11,516 nucleotides of DNA, from the NCBI GenBank assembly GCA_040752395.1, contig JBFMHD010000078.1, positions 1-11,516 on the forward strand. The letters run 5' to 3'. Numbering within the stretch: position 1 is the stretch's first letter; each line of letters opens with the position of its first letter. The notes beneath the pieces are model-generated. The model searched no databases, was not told the origin of the DNA, and worked only from the letters and a program-made list of their open reading frames with translations. Origin of the DNA: JBFMHD01 sp040752395 [NCBI: Candidatus Hydrogenedentota bacterium]. GTDB lineage: Bacteria; JBFMHD01. This document shows positions 6,413 to 11,516 of the stretch, in pieces. The translations under genes and the position numbers were made by a program.

Positions 6413-6880
6413 ATGCCACGGTTTGCAGGCCTGCCGCCCTGGGGCGGTATGTTTCGCGGATACGGAAGAAGGATAACCGTACCAAGACAGAAGATATTGA
6501 GTGTACTGAACAGCACGGACAAACATTTAACCGCTGAGGAGATTTATTTTAAGGTGTATCAGGAATACCCGACCATAGGACTGACCACGGTCTACAGAAC
6601 TTTAGAACTTCTGGCAAAAATGGGTGTTATCAATAAATTCGATATCGGTGACGGTAAAGCAAGATTTGAACTTGCAGGGGATGATAAAAAAGAGAAACAT
6701 CATCATCACCTGATATGTAACTCCTGCCACAGAATTATTGATTATCATGAGTTTGCTGACGAAGAAAAAGACTTGATTGAGAAGACCGAAAAAGCGTTAA
6801 GCAAAACCTATGATTTCAAGATTCATGGACATCTTATCAATTTTTACGGGTTGTGCAAGTATTGTGCTATGAAAGTATAA
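6413..6880 (+). CDS. fur: Fur family metal-responsive transcriptional regulator
   Basis: DNA-binding metal sensor of 155 aa. The winged-helix recognition region is GLTTVYRTLELLAKMGVI (56-73). The metal region follows: KHHHHLICNSC with His96-99, Cys102 and Cys105; His138 and His140; and the C-terminal CKYC with Cys148 and Cys151, so a Cys4 structural zinc site is likely. AAGGGG at 6399-6404 lies 8 nt from the ATG and supports this start. The first 20 or so residues (MPRFAGLPPWGGMFRGYGRR) form a Gly/Pro/aromatic extension not usual in Fur. The promoter, an overlapping Fur box and a second box after the gene point to control by iron or a related metal. Fur is favoured over PerR or Zur by the operator, but the sensed metal is not certain. 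Confidence 0.92.
   Translation: MPRFAGLPPWGGMFRGYGRRITVPRQKILSVLNSTDKHLTAEEIYFKVYQEYPTIGLTTVYRTLELLAKMGVINKFDIGDGKARFELAGDDKKEKHHHHLICNSCHRIIDYHEFADEEKDLIEKTEKALSKTYDFKIHGHLINFYGLCKYCAMKV
6432..6449. other. Strong hairpin within the first codons of fur
   Basis: CCGCCC (6434-6439) and GGGCGG (6442-6447) pair perfectly around TG; a G-T wobble and a T-A pair extend the stem to 8 bp. A separate 10-bp palindrome, GCAGGCCTGC, overlaps at 6425-6434. This is an unusually GC-rich spot in an AT-rich gene, at about codons 5-13, where mRNA structure could influence translation. It may also simply reflect the Pro/Gly-rich peptide. Confidence 0.45.
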
Positions 6881-6894
6881 TTTTTTTAAACCAT

Positions 6895-6915
6895 AATTGA
6901 AAATGGTTATCATTT
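6895..6915. promoter_or_regulatory. Second, weaker Fur-box-like site before the DUF5320 gene
   Basis: Aligned with the 21-bp palindrome before fur, 16 of 21 positions agree, and the right half GGTTATCATT is nearly intact. It lies in the 58-nt gap after fur, downstream of a possible TATAAT (6876-6881) that has a poor -35 partner (TTGTGC 6851-6856, 19-nt spacer). This suggests a Fur-controlled internal promoter for the following genes. Confidence 0.55.
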
Positions 6916-6938
6916 ACAAAAAGAGGAGGTGAACGAGT

Positions 6939-7340
6939 ATGCCAGGAGGTGATGGTACTGGTCCAATGGGTTTTGGGCCTATGACCGGCCGTGCTGCTGG
7001 TTACTGTGCTGGTTACCCTGTACCTGGTTATATGAATCCGGTTCCAGCAAGGGGCTGGGGTTTTGGATTTGGTTTTGGTCGCAGATTTAGAGGAGGATTC
7101 GGTTGGGGCAGAAGATGGGGTGGCTGGTTTGGACCCGGTCGAGGATTCAGAGCAATGTACGGCTATGGCAGGGCTCAGGCTCGACGGTTCGGATTGTATC
7201 CCTATGGACCGAATCTCGATCCCTATGCACAAGTAGACGAACTTAAGGAGTATGCTTCTATGCTTGAGCAGGAACTTATTGACGTGAAGCAGGAACTTAA
7301 TGAGTTGAACAAGACTCAAGAACAAAAACCCAAAGAATAG
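6939..7340 (+). CDS. DUF5320 family Gly/Arg/aromatic-rich small protein
   Basis: 133-aa protein with the DUF5320-type start: MPGGDGTGPMGFGPMTGRAA, then GYCAGYPVPGYMNP. Residues about 38-80 are a low-complexity region of Gly, Phe, Trp and Arg. The C-terminal part, about residues 95-127, is charged and heptad-like (VDELKEYASMLEQELIDVKQ onwards), fitting a short coiled coil. No catalytic motif or membrane segment is visible and the molecular function is unknown. Such proteins are often found beside MinD-like Fe-S ATPases and NifX/NifB-related genes, which is the context here. The start is well supported by AGGAGGTGA (6924-6932), 6 nt upstream, the best ribosome site in the window, implying strong expression. 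A Fur-box-like site lies just upstream. Confidence 0.85.
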   Translation: MPGGDGTGPMGFGPMTGRAAGYCAGYPVPGYMNPVPARGWGFGFGFGRRFRGGFGWGRRWGGWFGPGRGFRAMYGYGRAQARRFGLYPYGPNLDPYAQVDELKEYASMLEQELIDVKQELNELNKTQEQKPKE

Positions 7341-7353
7341 TCCTAGAATTGAA

Positions 7354-7369
7354 ATACTGGCGCCAGTAT
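7354..7369. promoter_or_regulatory. Perfect 16-bp palindrome overlapping a TATAAT box
   Basis: ATACTGGCGCCAGTAT reads the same on both strands. Its right end overlaps TATAAT at 7367-7372, about 50 nt before the first MinD-like gene. No T-run follows, so it is not a classic terminator. No good -35 box is visible at normal spacing, so an operator role is plausible but unproven. Confidence 0.5.
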
Positions 7370-7408
7370 AATTAAGATGTACTCAAGACCATAGATATTA
7401 GACATCAA

Positions 7409-7422
7409 AAGACAGAAGACAT
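7409..7422. repeat. AAGACAG/AAGACAT heptamer pair abutting a start codon
   Basis: AAGACAG (7409-7415) and AAGACAT (7416-7422) run directly into the ATG at 7423. AAGACAG is the reverse complement of CTGTCTT repeated at 51-64. The pair occupies the place where a ribosome-binding site would be expected for the following gene. Confidence 0.6.
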
Positions 7423-8259
7423 ATGAATGTATTAGTAGCAAGTGGTAAAGGTGGTACTGGAAAAACCACCGTAGCATGTAACATAGCCCATTATTTATGC
7501 AAGCAGGGGGAAAACCTAAAACTGTTTGATGCTGATGTTGAAGAACCCAACCTGCATCTGTTTATTAAAGGAGAGAAACTAGCCGAAAAACCCGTGAATA
7601 TATTAATTCCTCAGGTTATACAGGACAAATGTACACATTGTGGAAAATGTGCCGAGGTTTGCCGATATAATGCTATTGCCGTATTAAAGTCCGGTGTTCT
7701 GGTTTTTCCTGAACTGTGTCATAGTTGTGGAGCATGTGTTTTTATCTGTCCAGAACATTGTATCATTGAAAACAATAAAACAATTGGTAAAATAACATAT
7801 TATAGAGTAGCTAAAGGACTGGAACTCATATCCGGAGAATTAAATATAAGCGAACCTATGCCAACTCCGGTTATCAAAAAATTGCTGAAACATACAACAC
7901 ACGATGGTATAAATATTATTGATGCTGCTCCAGGCACCGGATGCAGTTTCACGGCATCCGTATATTTTTCTGATATAATTTTACTTGTGACTGAAAACTC
8001 TCCATTCGGGTTGTACGATCTGTCGCTCGCTTATATTGTTGTGAAACAACTCAACAAACAGTGTTATATCTGCATTAACAAATATCTGGATGTTTATGAT
8101 GGTATAGACAAGTTTGCAGAAAAAAATAATATAACTGTTTTATCAAGGATTCCAGAGGAACGCAGGTTTGCTGAAACTTATTCAAAAGGTGAACTGCTGA
8201 TTGAAACGTATCCTGAATTTGAAAAATATATAAAACCAATTGCAGAGATTATTAGATGA
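7423..8259 (+). CDS. MinD/Mrp-type P-loop ATPase with inserted 2x[4Fe-4S] ferredoxin domain (first copy)
   Basis: 278-aa soluble SIMIBI-class ATPase. The deviant Walker A GKGGTGKT is at residues 8-15, the DADVEEPN switch region at 36-43, and the Walker B-like IIDAAPGTGC at 165-174. Between them lies a bacterial ferredoxin insert with two CxxCxxCxxxC motifs: Cys70, 73, 76, 80 and Cys99, 102, 105, 109. Relatives (Mrp/NBP35 and the MinD-like ORP proteins) bind Fe-S clusters and help load them onto client proteins. The start is fixed by the MNVLVASGKGG beginning although no Shine-Dalgarno is visible; a heptamer repeat occupies that place. The stop overlaps the next start by 4 nt (ATGA). Assembly role is inferred; nucleotide and cluster binding follow directly from motifs. 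Confidence 0.92.
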   Translation: MNVLVASGKGGTGKTTVACNIAHYLCKQGENLKLFDADVEEPNLHLFIKGEKLAEKPVNILIPQVIQDKCTHCGKCAEVCRYNAIAVLKSGVLVFPELCHSCGACVFICPEHCIIENNKTIGKITYYRVAKGLELISGELNISEPMPTPVIKKLLKHTTHDGINIIDAAPGTGCSFTASVYFSDIILLVTENSPFGLYDLSLAYIVVKQLNKQCYICINKYLDVYDGIDKFAEKNNITVLSRIPEERRFAETYSKGELLIETYPEFEKYIKPIAEIIR

Positions 8260-9125
8260 GACAAATAGTTATAATAAGCGGTAAAGGTGGTACAGGTAAA
8301 ACCAGTATTGCGGCTGCGGTTATCCACACAGCATCGCAGCAAAGCAAAGTTGTTTCTGCAGATTGTGATGTAGATGCAAGCGACTTACATCTTATACTCC
8401 AGCCAGAAATAAAACAGAAAAATGTTTTCCAGGCAGGTTTCAAAGCACAAATCGATAAAGACAGATGTACAGTCTGCAGGGAATGTATTAAAGTATGCAG
8501 ATTTGACGCTATTTTTTATAAACAGAACTTCTGCACTATTGAGCCGTTTTTATGTGAAGGCTGTGGTCTGTGCCAGATATCCTGCAATGAAAAAGCAATT
8601 ACTATTGCCCAAGAAACCGCAGGTGAATGGTACATCTCTGATTGCAGGTACGGTAACATGGTGCATGCTATGTTGTATCCTGGGTCTGAAAATTCAGGAA
8701 AACTCGTAACTATGGTCAGACACCAGGCTAAACTTATCAGCGAGGATACCAACGCAGAATATATTATTATTGACGGTCCCCCAGGTATAGGTTGTCCGGT
8801 TATCGCAAGTATAACCGGTACTGATCTGGCTCTTGCTGTAATCGAACCAACGGTCTCAGGTATTCATGATTTTGAACGTATCCAGAAACTATGTAACCAT
8901 TTTAAGGTTAAAATACTGGTCTGCATAAATAAATATGATATAAATATAGACATTACTCACAACATAGAGGATTATTGCAGCAAAAATAATGTACCTGTAG
9001 TTATGAAACTAGCGTTCAGTGACAAATTCTTATACTCACAGATTCAGAACAGGTCAATTATTGAGTTTGATAACTCTTATAGTTCAACTTTTTCTTTGCT
9101 ATGGAGTAATATAAATTATGATTGA
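8256..9125 (+). CDS. MinD/Mrp-type P-loop ATPase with inserted 2x[4Fe-4S] ferredoxin domain (second copy)
   Basis: 289-aa paralogue of the preceding gene with the same layout: Walker A GKGGTGKT (9-16), DCDVDASDLH (36-45), ferredoxin insert with Cys71, 74, 77, 81 and Cys100, 103, 106, 110, and Walker B-like IIIDGPPGIGC (170-180). Sequence outside the motifs differs clearly, so the pair is an old duplication and probably works as a heterodimer, since family ATPases dimerise over nucleotide. The start overlaps the previous stop in ATGA, and its end overlaps the next start by 8 nt, so the genes are translationally coupled. Paired ferredoxin-MinD genes are typical of metal-sulfur cluster loci such as the Desulfovibrio ORP cluster. 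Dimer formation and client are inference. Confidence 0.92.
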   Translation: MRQIVIISGKGGTGKTSIAAAVIHTASQQSKVVSADCDVDASDLHLILQPEIKQKNVFQAGFKAQIDKDRCTVCRECIKVCRFDAIFYKQNFCTIEPFLCEGCGLCQISCNEKAITIAQETAGEWYISDCRYGNMVHAMLYPGSENSGKLVTMVRHQAKLISEDTNAEYIIIDGPPGIGCPVIASITGTDLALAVIEPTVSGIHDFERIQKLCNHFKVKILVCINKYDINIDITHNIEDYCSKNNVPVVMKLAFSDKFLYSQIQNRSIIEFDNSYSSTFSLLWSNINYD

Positions 9126-9402
9126 TAAAATTATAGATGTATTAAAAAGCGTTAAAGATAAATACCTTAATATGGACATAGTAAGTGCACGTGTTGTACG
9201 GGACATAGGGTTCAGCGATGGTGTGGTCTATCTTACTTTTCGACCAACACAATATTTCTGTCCTCTGGCAATAGTTTTGACTACAGAAATAAAAAAGAAA
9301 CTTTTAGAGATGGATGAAGTCAGTGATGTAAATTTTAAAATTGAAGGTTATTACGATCCGGAACGTTTGCAAAAATCCCTGGCAGAGCTGACTGAAAGAT
9401 GA
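9118..9402 (+). CDS. DUF59/MIP18-like Fe-S assembly protein
   Basis: 94-aa protein of the DUF59 (MIP18/SufT/PaaD-like) type. It has the pattern DIVSARVVRDIGFSDGVVYL (20-39) followed by FRPTQYFCPLA with Cys48 in the conserved CPL position, then an amphipathic helix and the VSDVNFKIEGYYDP strand region (68-81). Family members act in late Fe-S cluster maturation, and DUF59 domains are also found fused to Mrp-type ATPases. Here the domain is a separate gene right after two Mrp/MinD ATPases, which fits a shared complex. It overlaps the gene before by 8 nt and the next by 4 nt (ATGA). Divergence from textbook DUF59 makes the call good but not certain. Confidence 0.75.
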   Translation: MIDKIIDVLKSVKDKYLNMDIVSARVVRDIGFSDGVVYLTFRPTQYFCPLAIVLTTEIKKKLLEMDEVSDVNFKIEGYYDPERLQKSLAELTER

Positions 9403-10166
9403 AACGAAAACTTATTGAACTGATAAGAACAAAGTTTAAAAAAATTGCGTCCCTATACGGCGAAACCTATGTACGGGTCAAAGCCAGACCATTGACTCCG
9501 GATGAAGCCATAGGCAACCCTGAACTTAAGGATTTTCCGTTACTCAAAGGTAAAGAACGATTAATCGAATCACGTTTCAGAAATCATTACGGTGTTGCTT
9601 TCACTGACCAGTATGGTAACTGGCATGGAAAACTTAAAGATGTACTTGATATGAAACTTGTAAACAATTTCCGTAGAGCAGTTTTTATAAGCACATTGAA
9701 TGCTGTTATGTCTTATAAAGGTATGATAGACAAGACCAGGCATTGCAAAGATAAAGAACCTGGTATGTGCGCTAAAGAGATAAAACGATATTTGAAAAAA
9801 CAGCATAAAGATTCTAAAACTCTGGCACTTGTGGGGTTCCAACCCGTGTTTGTCAAAGAACTCGCATCGGAGTTTACGGTTCTATGCGTGGACCTTGACC
9901 GGGATAATATCGATACTGAAAAGTATGGGGTCATTATTCTTGATTCCAACCGCGACATAGAAAGTATAATTGAATGGGGTGACATAGTTTTAATAACCGG
10001 GTCTGTTATAGTTAATGGAACAATAGATAAAATTCTGAGAATTATAAATAAAACACGGAAAAGAAACGTATATTTTTATGGTGTTACAGTAGCAGGCGTT
10101 TCACAATTGATGGGATGGAACAGATTATGTTTTTATGGCAGGACAGATGAAAATAGAACCGTTTGA
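9399..10166 (+). CDS. DUF364-like Rossmann-fold protein (putative heavy-metal chelation family)
   Basis: 255-aa soluble protein. The N-terminal part contains AIGNPELKDFPLLKGKERLI (37-56) and GVAFTDQYGNW (65-75), as I recall in DUF364-associated proteins. The C-terminal half looks Rossmann-like: TLALVGFQPVFVKEL (141-155), a strand ending VDLDRD (164-169), then ITGSVIVNGTIDKIL (199-213) and FYGVTVAGVS (226-235), the last two being the most DUF364-like blocks. Cys116 and Cys124 lie between the halves and could bind metal. The family is annotated as a putative heavy-metal chelator, and its biochemical function is not settled. The ATGA overlap with the DUF59 gene and the overlap with the next gene put it firmly in the MinD operon. 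Confidence 0.7.
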   Translation: MKRKLIELIRTKFKKIASLYGETYVRVKARPLTPDEAIGNPELKDFPLLKGKERLIESRFRNHYGVAFTDQYGNWHGKLKDVLDMKLVNNFRRAVFISTLNAVMSYKGMIDKTRHCKDKEPGMCAKEIKRYLKKQHKDSKTLALVGFQPVFVKELASEFTVLCVDLDRDNIDTEKYGVIILDSNRDIESIIEWGDIVLITGSVIVNGTIDKILRIINKTRKRNVYFYGVTVAGVSQLMGWNRLCFYGRTDENRTV

Positions 10167-10782
10167 AAAACATATCGACCGCTATGAATCCTGGTTTATC
10201 AAAAACAGGTTTGCATTTGAATCAGAACTCAAAGCCATAAGACAACTCTTGCCTTGTAACGGCACCGGTGTTGAAATAGGTGTTGGCAGCGGACTATTTG
10301 CTCAAGCATTAGGTATAAGGTTCGGTATCGACCCTTCAATTAAAATGCAGAAGTTGGCCAAAAAACGCAGGGTTAAAACATTTGCCGGTACAGGAGAGTA
10401 TTTACCTTTAAAAACTGCTTCCATAGACTATTTACTCAATGTAACCACAATCTGTTTTTTAGACGACGTTGAATTAGCGTTTAAAGAAGCATACCGCGTG
10501 TTGAAGAACGATGGTATTATTGTCATAGGTTTTGTTGATAAACACAGTGCGGTTGGCAGAAAGTACGAGGAACATAAAAACGAGAACGTGTTTTACAGAA
10601 TAGCAAGATTCTATTCCACAGAAGAGGTTATAGGGTTGCTTAAGAAATCGGGATTTATCAGGTTTGATATTGTACAAACTATATTCCGTGATTTAAATGA
10701 GCTCAAAGATATAGAACCAGTAAAACCAGGCTATGGACAGGGTTCGTTTATTGTAATAAAAACTTATAAACCACTTGACTAA
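10147..10782 (+). CDS. Class I SAM-dependent methyltransferase (Methyltransf_11-like)
   Basis: I choose ATG 10147 (211 aa) over ATG 10135, because AGGACA lies just before it and MKIEPFEKHIDRYESWF is a typical family start. Motif I is VEIGVGSG (42-49), the acidic residue after strand 2 is Asp62 (GIDPS), and the strand 4 to 5 region runs through IDYLLNVTTICFLDD (93-107) to VLKNDGIIVIGFVD (118-131). These bind S-adenosylmethionine; the methyl acceptor cannot be read from sequence. It overlaps the DUF364-like gene by 20 nt, so it is co-translated with a metal-cofactor gene set, suggesting modification of a cofactor, chelator or partner protein. That suggestion is inference. No membrane segment or fusion is seen. 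Confidence 0.85.
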   Translation: MKIEPFEKHIDRYESWFIKNRFAFESELKAIRQLLPCNGTGVEIGVGSGLFAQALGIRFGIDPSIKMQKLAKKRRVKTFAGTGEYLPLKTASIDYLLNVTTICFLDDVELAFKEAYRVLKNDGIIVIGFVDKHSAVGRKYEEHKNENVFYRIARFYSTEEVIGLLKKSGFIRFDIVQTIFRDLNELKDIEPVKPGYGQGSFIVIKTYKPLD

Positions 10783-10853
10783 TATGAAAGAATTTTATCA
10801 ACTGAAATTCAATCAAAGATCGATAAAAATTTATAATAAGGAGATGATAACTA

Positions 10854-11102
10854 ATGCCAATATTTGAATACAGATGTGAAGACTGCAACAAGATAACCGA
10901 ATTTCTTGAAGGTGTTGGTCAGGGTATGGTTGAAAAAAAATGCGAACATTGCGGTAGCTGGAAATTGACCAGAATATTTTCTAAAAGTTATGTTTCAGTC
11001 AGTGGAAACGTTATAGGTTCTCAAAACAGTAGAACCTGTTGTGGCAGAACTGAGCGATGTGATACACCACCCTGTTCTGTAAACGGAACTTGTGTGAGAT
11101 AA
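10854..11102 (+). CDS. FmdB family zinc-ribbon protein with Cys-rich tail
   Basis: 82-aa protein starting MPIFEYRCEDC, the FmdB signature. Cys8, Cys11, Cys30 and Cys33 (CEDC, CEHC) form the zinc ribbon. After a short linker the tail carries five more Cys: Cys62-63 (TCCGR), Cys69, Cys74 (CDTPPC) and Cys80. FmdB proteins were named from a methanogen formylmethanofuran dehydrogenase locus and are called putative regulatory proteins, without settled function. AAGGAG at 10838-10843 lies 10 nt upstream. The 71-nt gap before it (10783-10853) shows no promoter or terminator that I can support, so it likely belongs to the same transcript as the MinD genes. The next gene follows after 16 nt. The tail could bind a second metal or cluster. 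Confidence 0.88.
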   Translation: MPIFEYRCEDCNKITEFLEGVGQGMVEKKCEHCGSWKLTRIFSKSYVSVSGNVIGSQNSRTCCGRTERCDTPPCSVNGTCVR

Positions 11103-11118
11103 AAAAGTAGGTACAGTT

Positions 11119-11516
11119 ATGAAAGGATCAATACTTGTAGTAGGTTCAGGTCCAGCAGGAATGAGAGCCAGTTATGAGCTTCTCAGTCAGGGTTTTAAGG
11201 TATATTTAGCCGAGGAGAAACCTACAATTGGCGGTAAGATGGCACAGATTGATAAAATGTTTCCCTCAAATGAATGCGCAACCTGTACATCATTACCACT
11301 TATGCTGGAACTTACAAATAATCCCAATATGACCATACTTGCTTTTACTGAAGTGAAAAGTATCGAGGGGTCTTGTGGAAATTTTAAAATCAAAATAACA
11401 AAGAAACCTAGATATGTTGATACGGCAAAATGTACAGCCTGTACAGATTGTTTCCAGGTTTGTCCGGTAGGCGATGTACCGATGGAATTCAATTTTGGTC
11501 GCGGTAGTACTAAAGC
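11119..11516 (+). CDS. HdrA-like FAD/Fe-S oxidoreductase, N-terminal part (cut by window end)
   Basis: Open from ATG 11119 to the window edge, 132 codons seen. The FAD/Rossmann motif VGSGPAGMRA is at residues 8-17. GGKMAQIDKMFPSNECATC (38-56) matches the HdrA family block, with Cys53 and Cys56 in the region that holds the family's own [4Fe-4S] cluster. KKPRYVDTAKC begins a ferredoxin motif with Cys105, 108, 111 and 115 (CTACTDCFQVC). HdrA-type proteins are flavin-based electron hubs in heterodisulfide reductase, Qmo and related complexes. There is no N-terminal extension. Which complex this is depends on genes beyond the window. It starts 16 nt after the FmdB gene with only a weak ribosome site (AGTAGG at 11106-11111). 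Confidence 0.88.
   Translation, partial: MKGSILVVGSGPAGMRASYELLSQGFKVYLAEEKPTIGGKMAQIDKMFPSNECATCTSLPLMLELTNNPNMTILAFTEVKSIEGSCGNFKIKITKKPRYVDTAKCTACTDCFQVCPVGDVPMEFNFGRGSTK

Noticed and set aside
6867-7325. Minus-strand ORF opposite the DUF5320 gene
   Set aside because: Ser/Thr/Pro-rich translation mirrors the Gly/Arg-rich codons of the sense gene, which has a strong ribosome site and a family-typical start.
7354-7369. Palindrome as an intrinsic terminator of the DUF5320 gene
   Set aside because: No T-run follows the dyad on either strand; the sequence after it is TATAAT-like instead.
10784-10867. Small ORF of 27 codons between the methyltransferase and FmdB genes
   Set aside because: It starts right after the previous stop, has no ribosome-binding site of its own, overlaps the FmdB start out of frame and shows no recognisable features.

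Overview
The window looks like chromosomal DNA from an uncultivated, probably anaerobic, AT-rich bacterium. Genes are bacterial in style: Shine-Dalgarno sites, ATGA overlaps, and one consensus sigma70 promoter carrying a Fur operator. The Fe-S-rich content (fumarate reductase/succinate dehydrogenase, ferredoxin-containing MinD ATPases, an HdrA-like flavoprotein) and the unusual short tandem repeats between genes suggest a deep-branching candidate phylum of the WOR-3/Omnitrophota kind. That placement is a guess from gene style, not a phylogenetic result.

Layout. Positions 1-176 are non-coding, with short 7-8 nt tandem repeats. Positions 177-3619 hold a four-gene succinate dehydrogenase/fumarate reductase operon in the order A-C-D-B. 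Positions 3713-4606 (minus) encode a DUF89 family metal-dependent phosphatase-like protein. Positions 4607-5120 are a gene-free patchwork of at least eight different heptamer/octamer tandem tracts. Positions 5121-6035 (minus) encode a TerC/Alx family membrane protein, probably a Mn2+ or other metal exporter, richer in GC than its neighbour. Positions 6036-6412 hold an inverted-repeat element, another repeat tract, and a perfect TTGACA-17-TATAAT promoter overlapped by a Fur box. Positions 6413-6880 encode a Fur family regulator.

From 6939 to the window end there is one directional run of genes: a Gly/Arg/aromatic-rich DUF5320 protein behind a second, weaker Fur-box-like site; two MinD/Mrp-type ATPases each with an inserted 2x[4Fe-4S] ferredoxin domain; a DUF59/MIP18-type Fe-S assembly protein; a DUF364-like Rossmann protein; a SAM methyltransferase; an FmdB zinc-ribbon protein; and the start of an HdrA-like FAD/Fe-S oxidoreductase cut by the window edge.

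How they may work together. The A-C-D-B operon is a membrane quinone-linked electron-transfer enzyme. The right half reads as a metal-responsive island: Fur senses iron or a related metal, TerC moves metal out, and the MinD pair with DUF59 and DUF364 would assemble or insert a metal-sulfur cofactor, with the downstream HdrA-like flavoprotein as a candidate client. The paired ferredoxin-MinD ATPases recall the Desulfovibrio ORP clusters, but no NifX/ORP-like protein is visible here, so this gene set may be an undescribed variant. The client and cofactor assignment is inference. The second notable signal is the repeat vocabulary (heptamers such as AGGAGAC, AAGACAG, TGTAGCC and TGCTTCT) at several gene borders, including inside the sdh operon and directly against the first MinD start codon.
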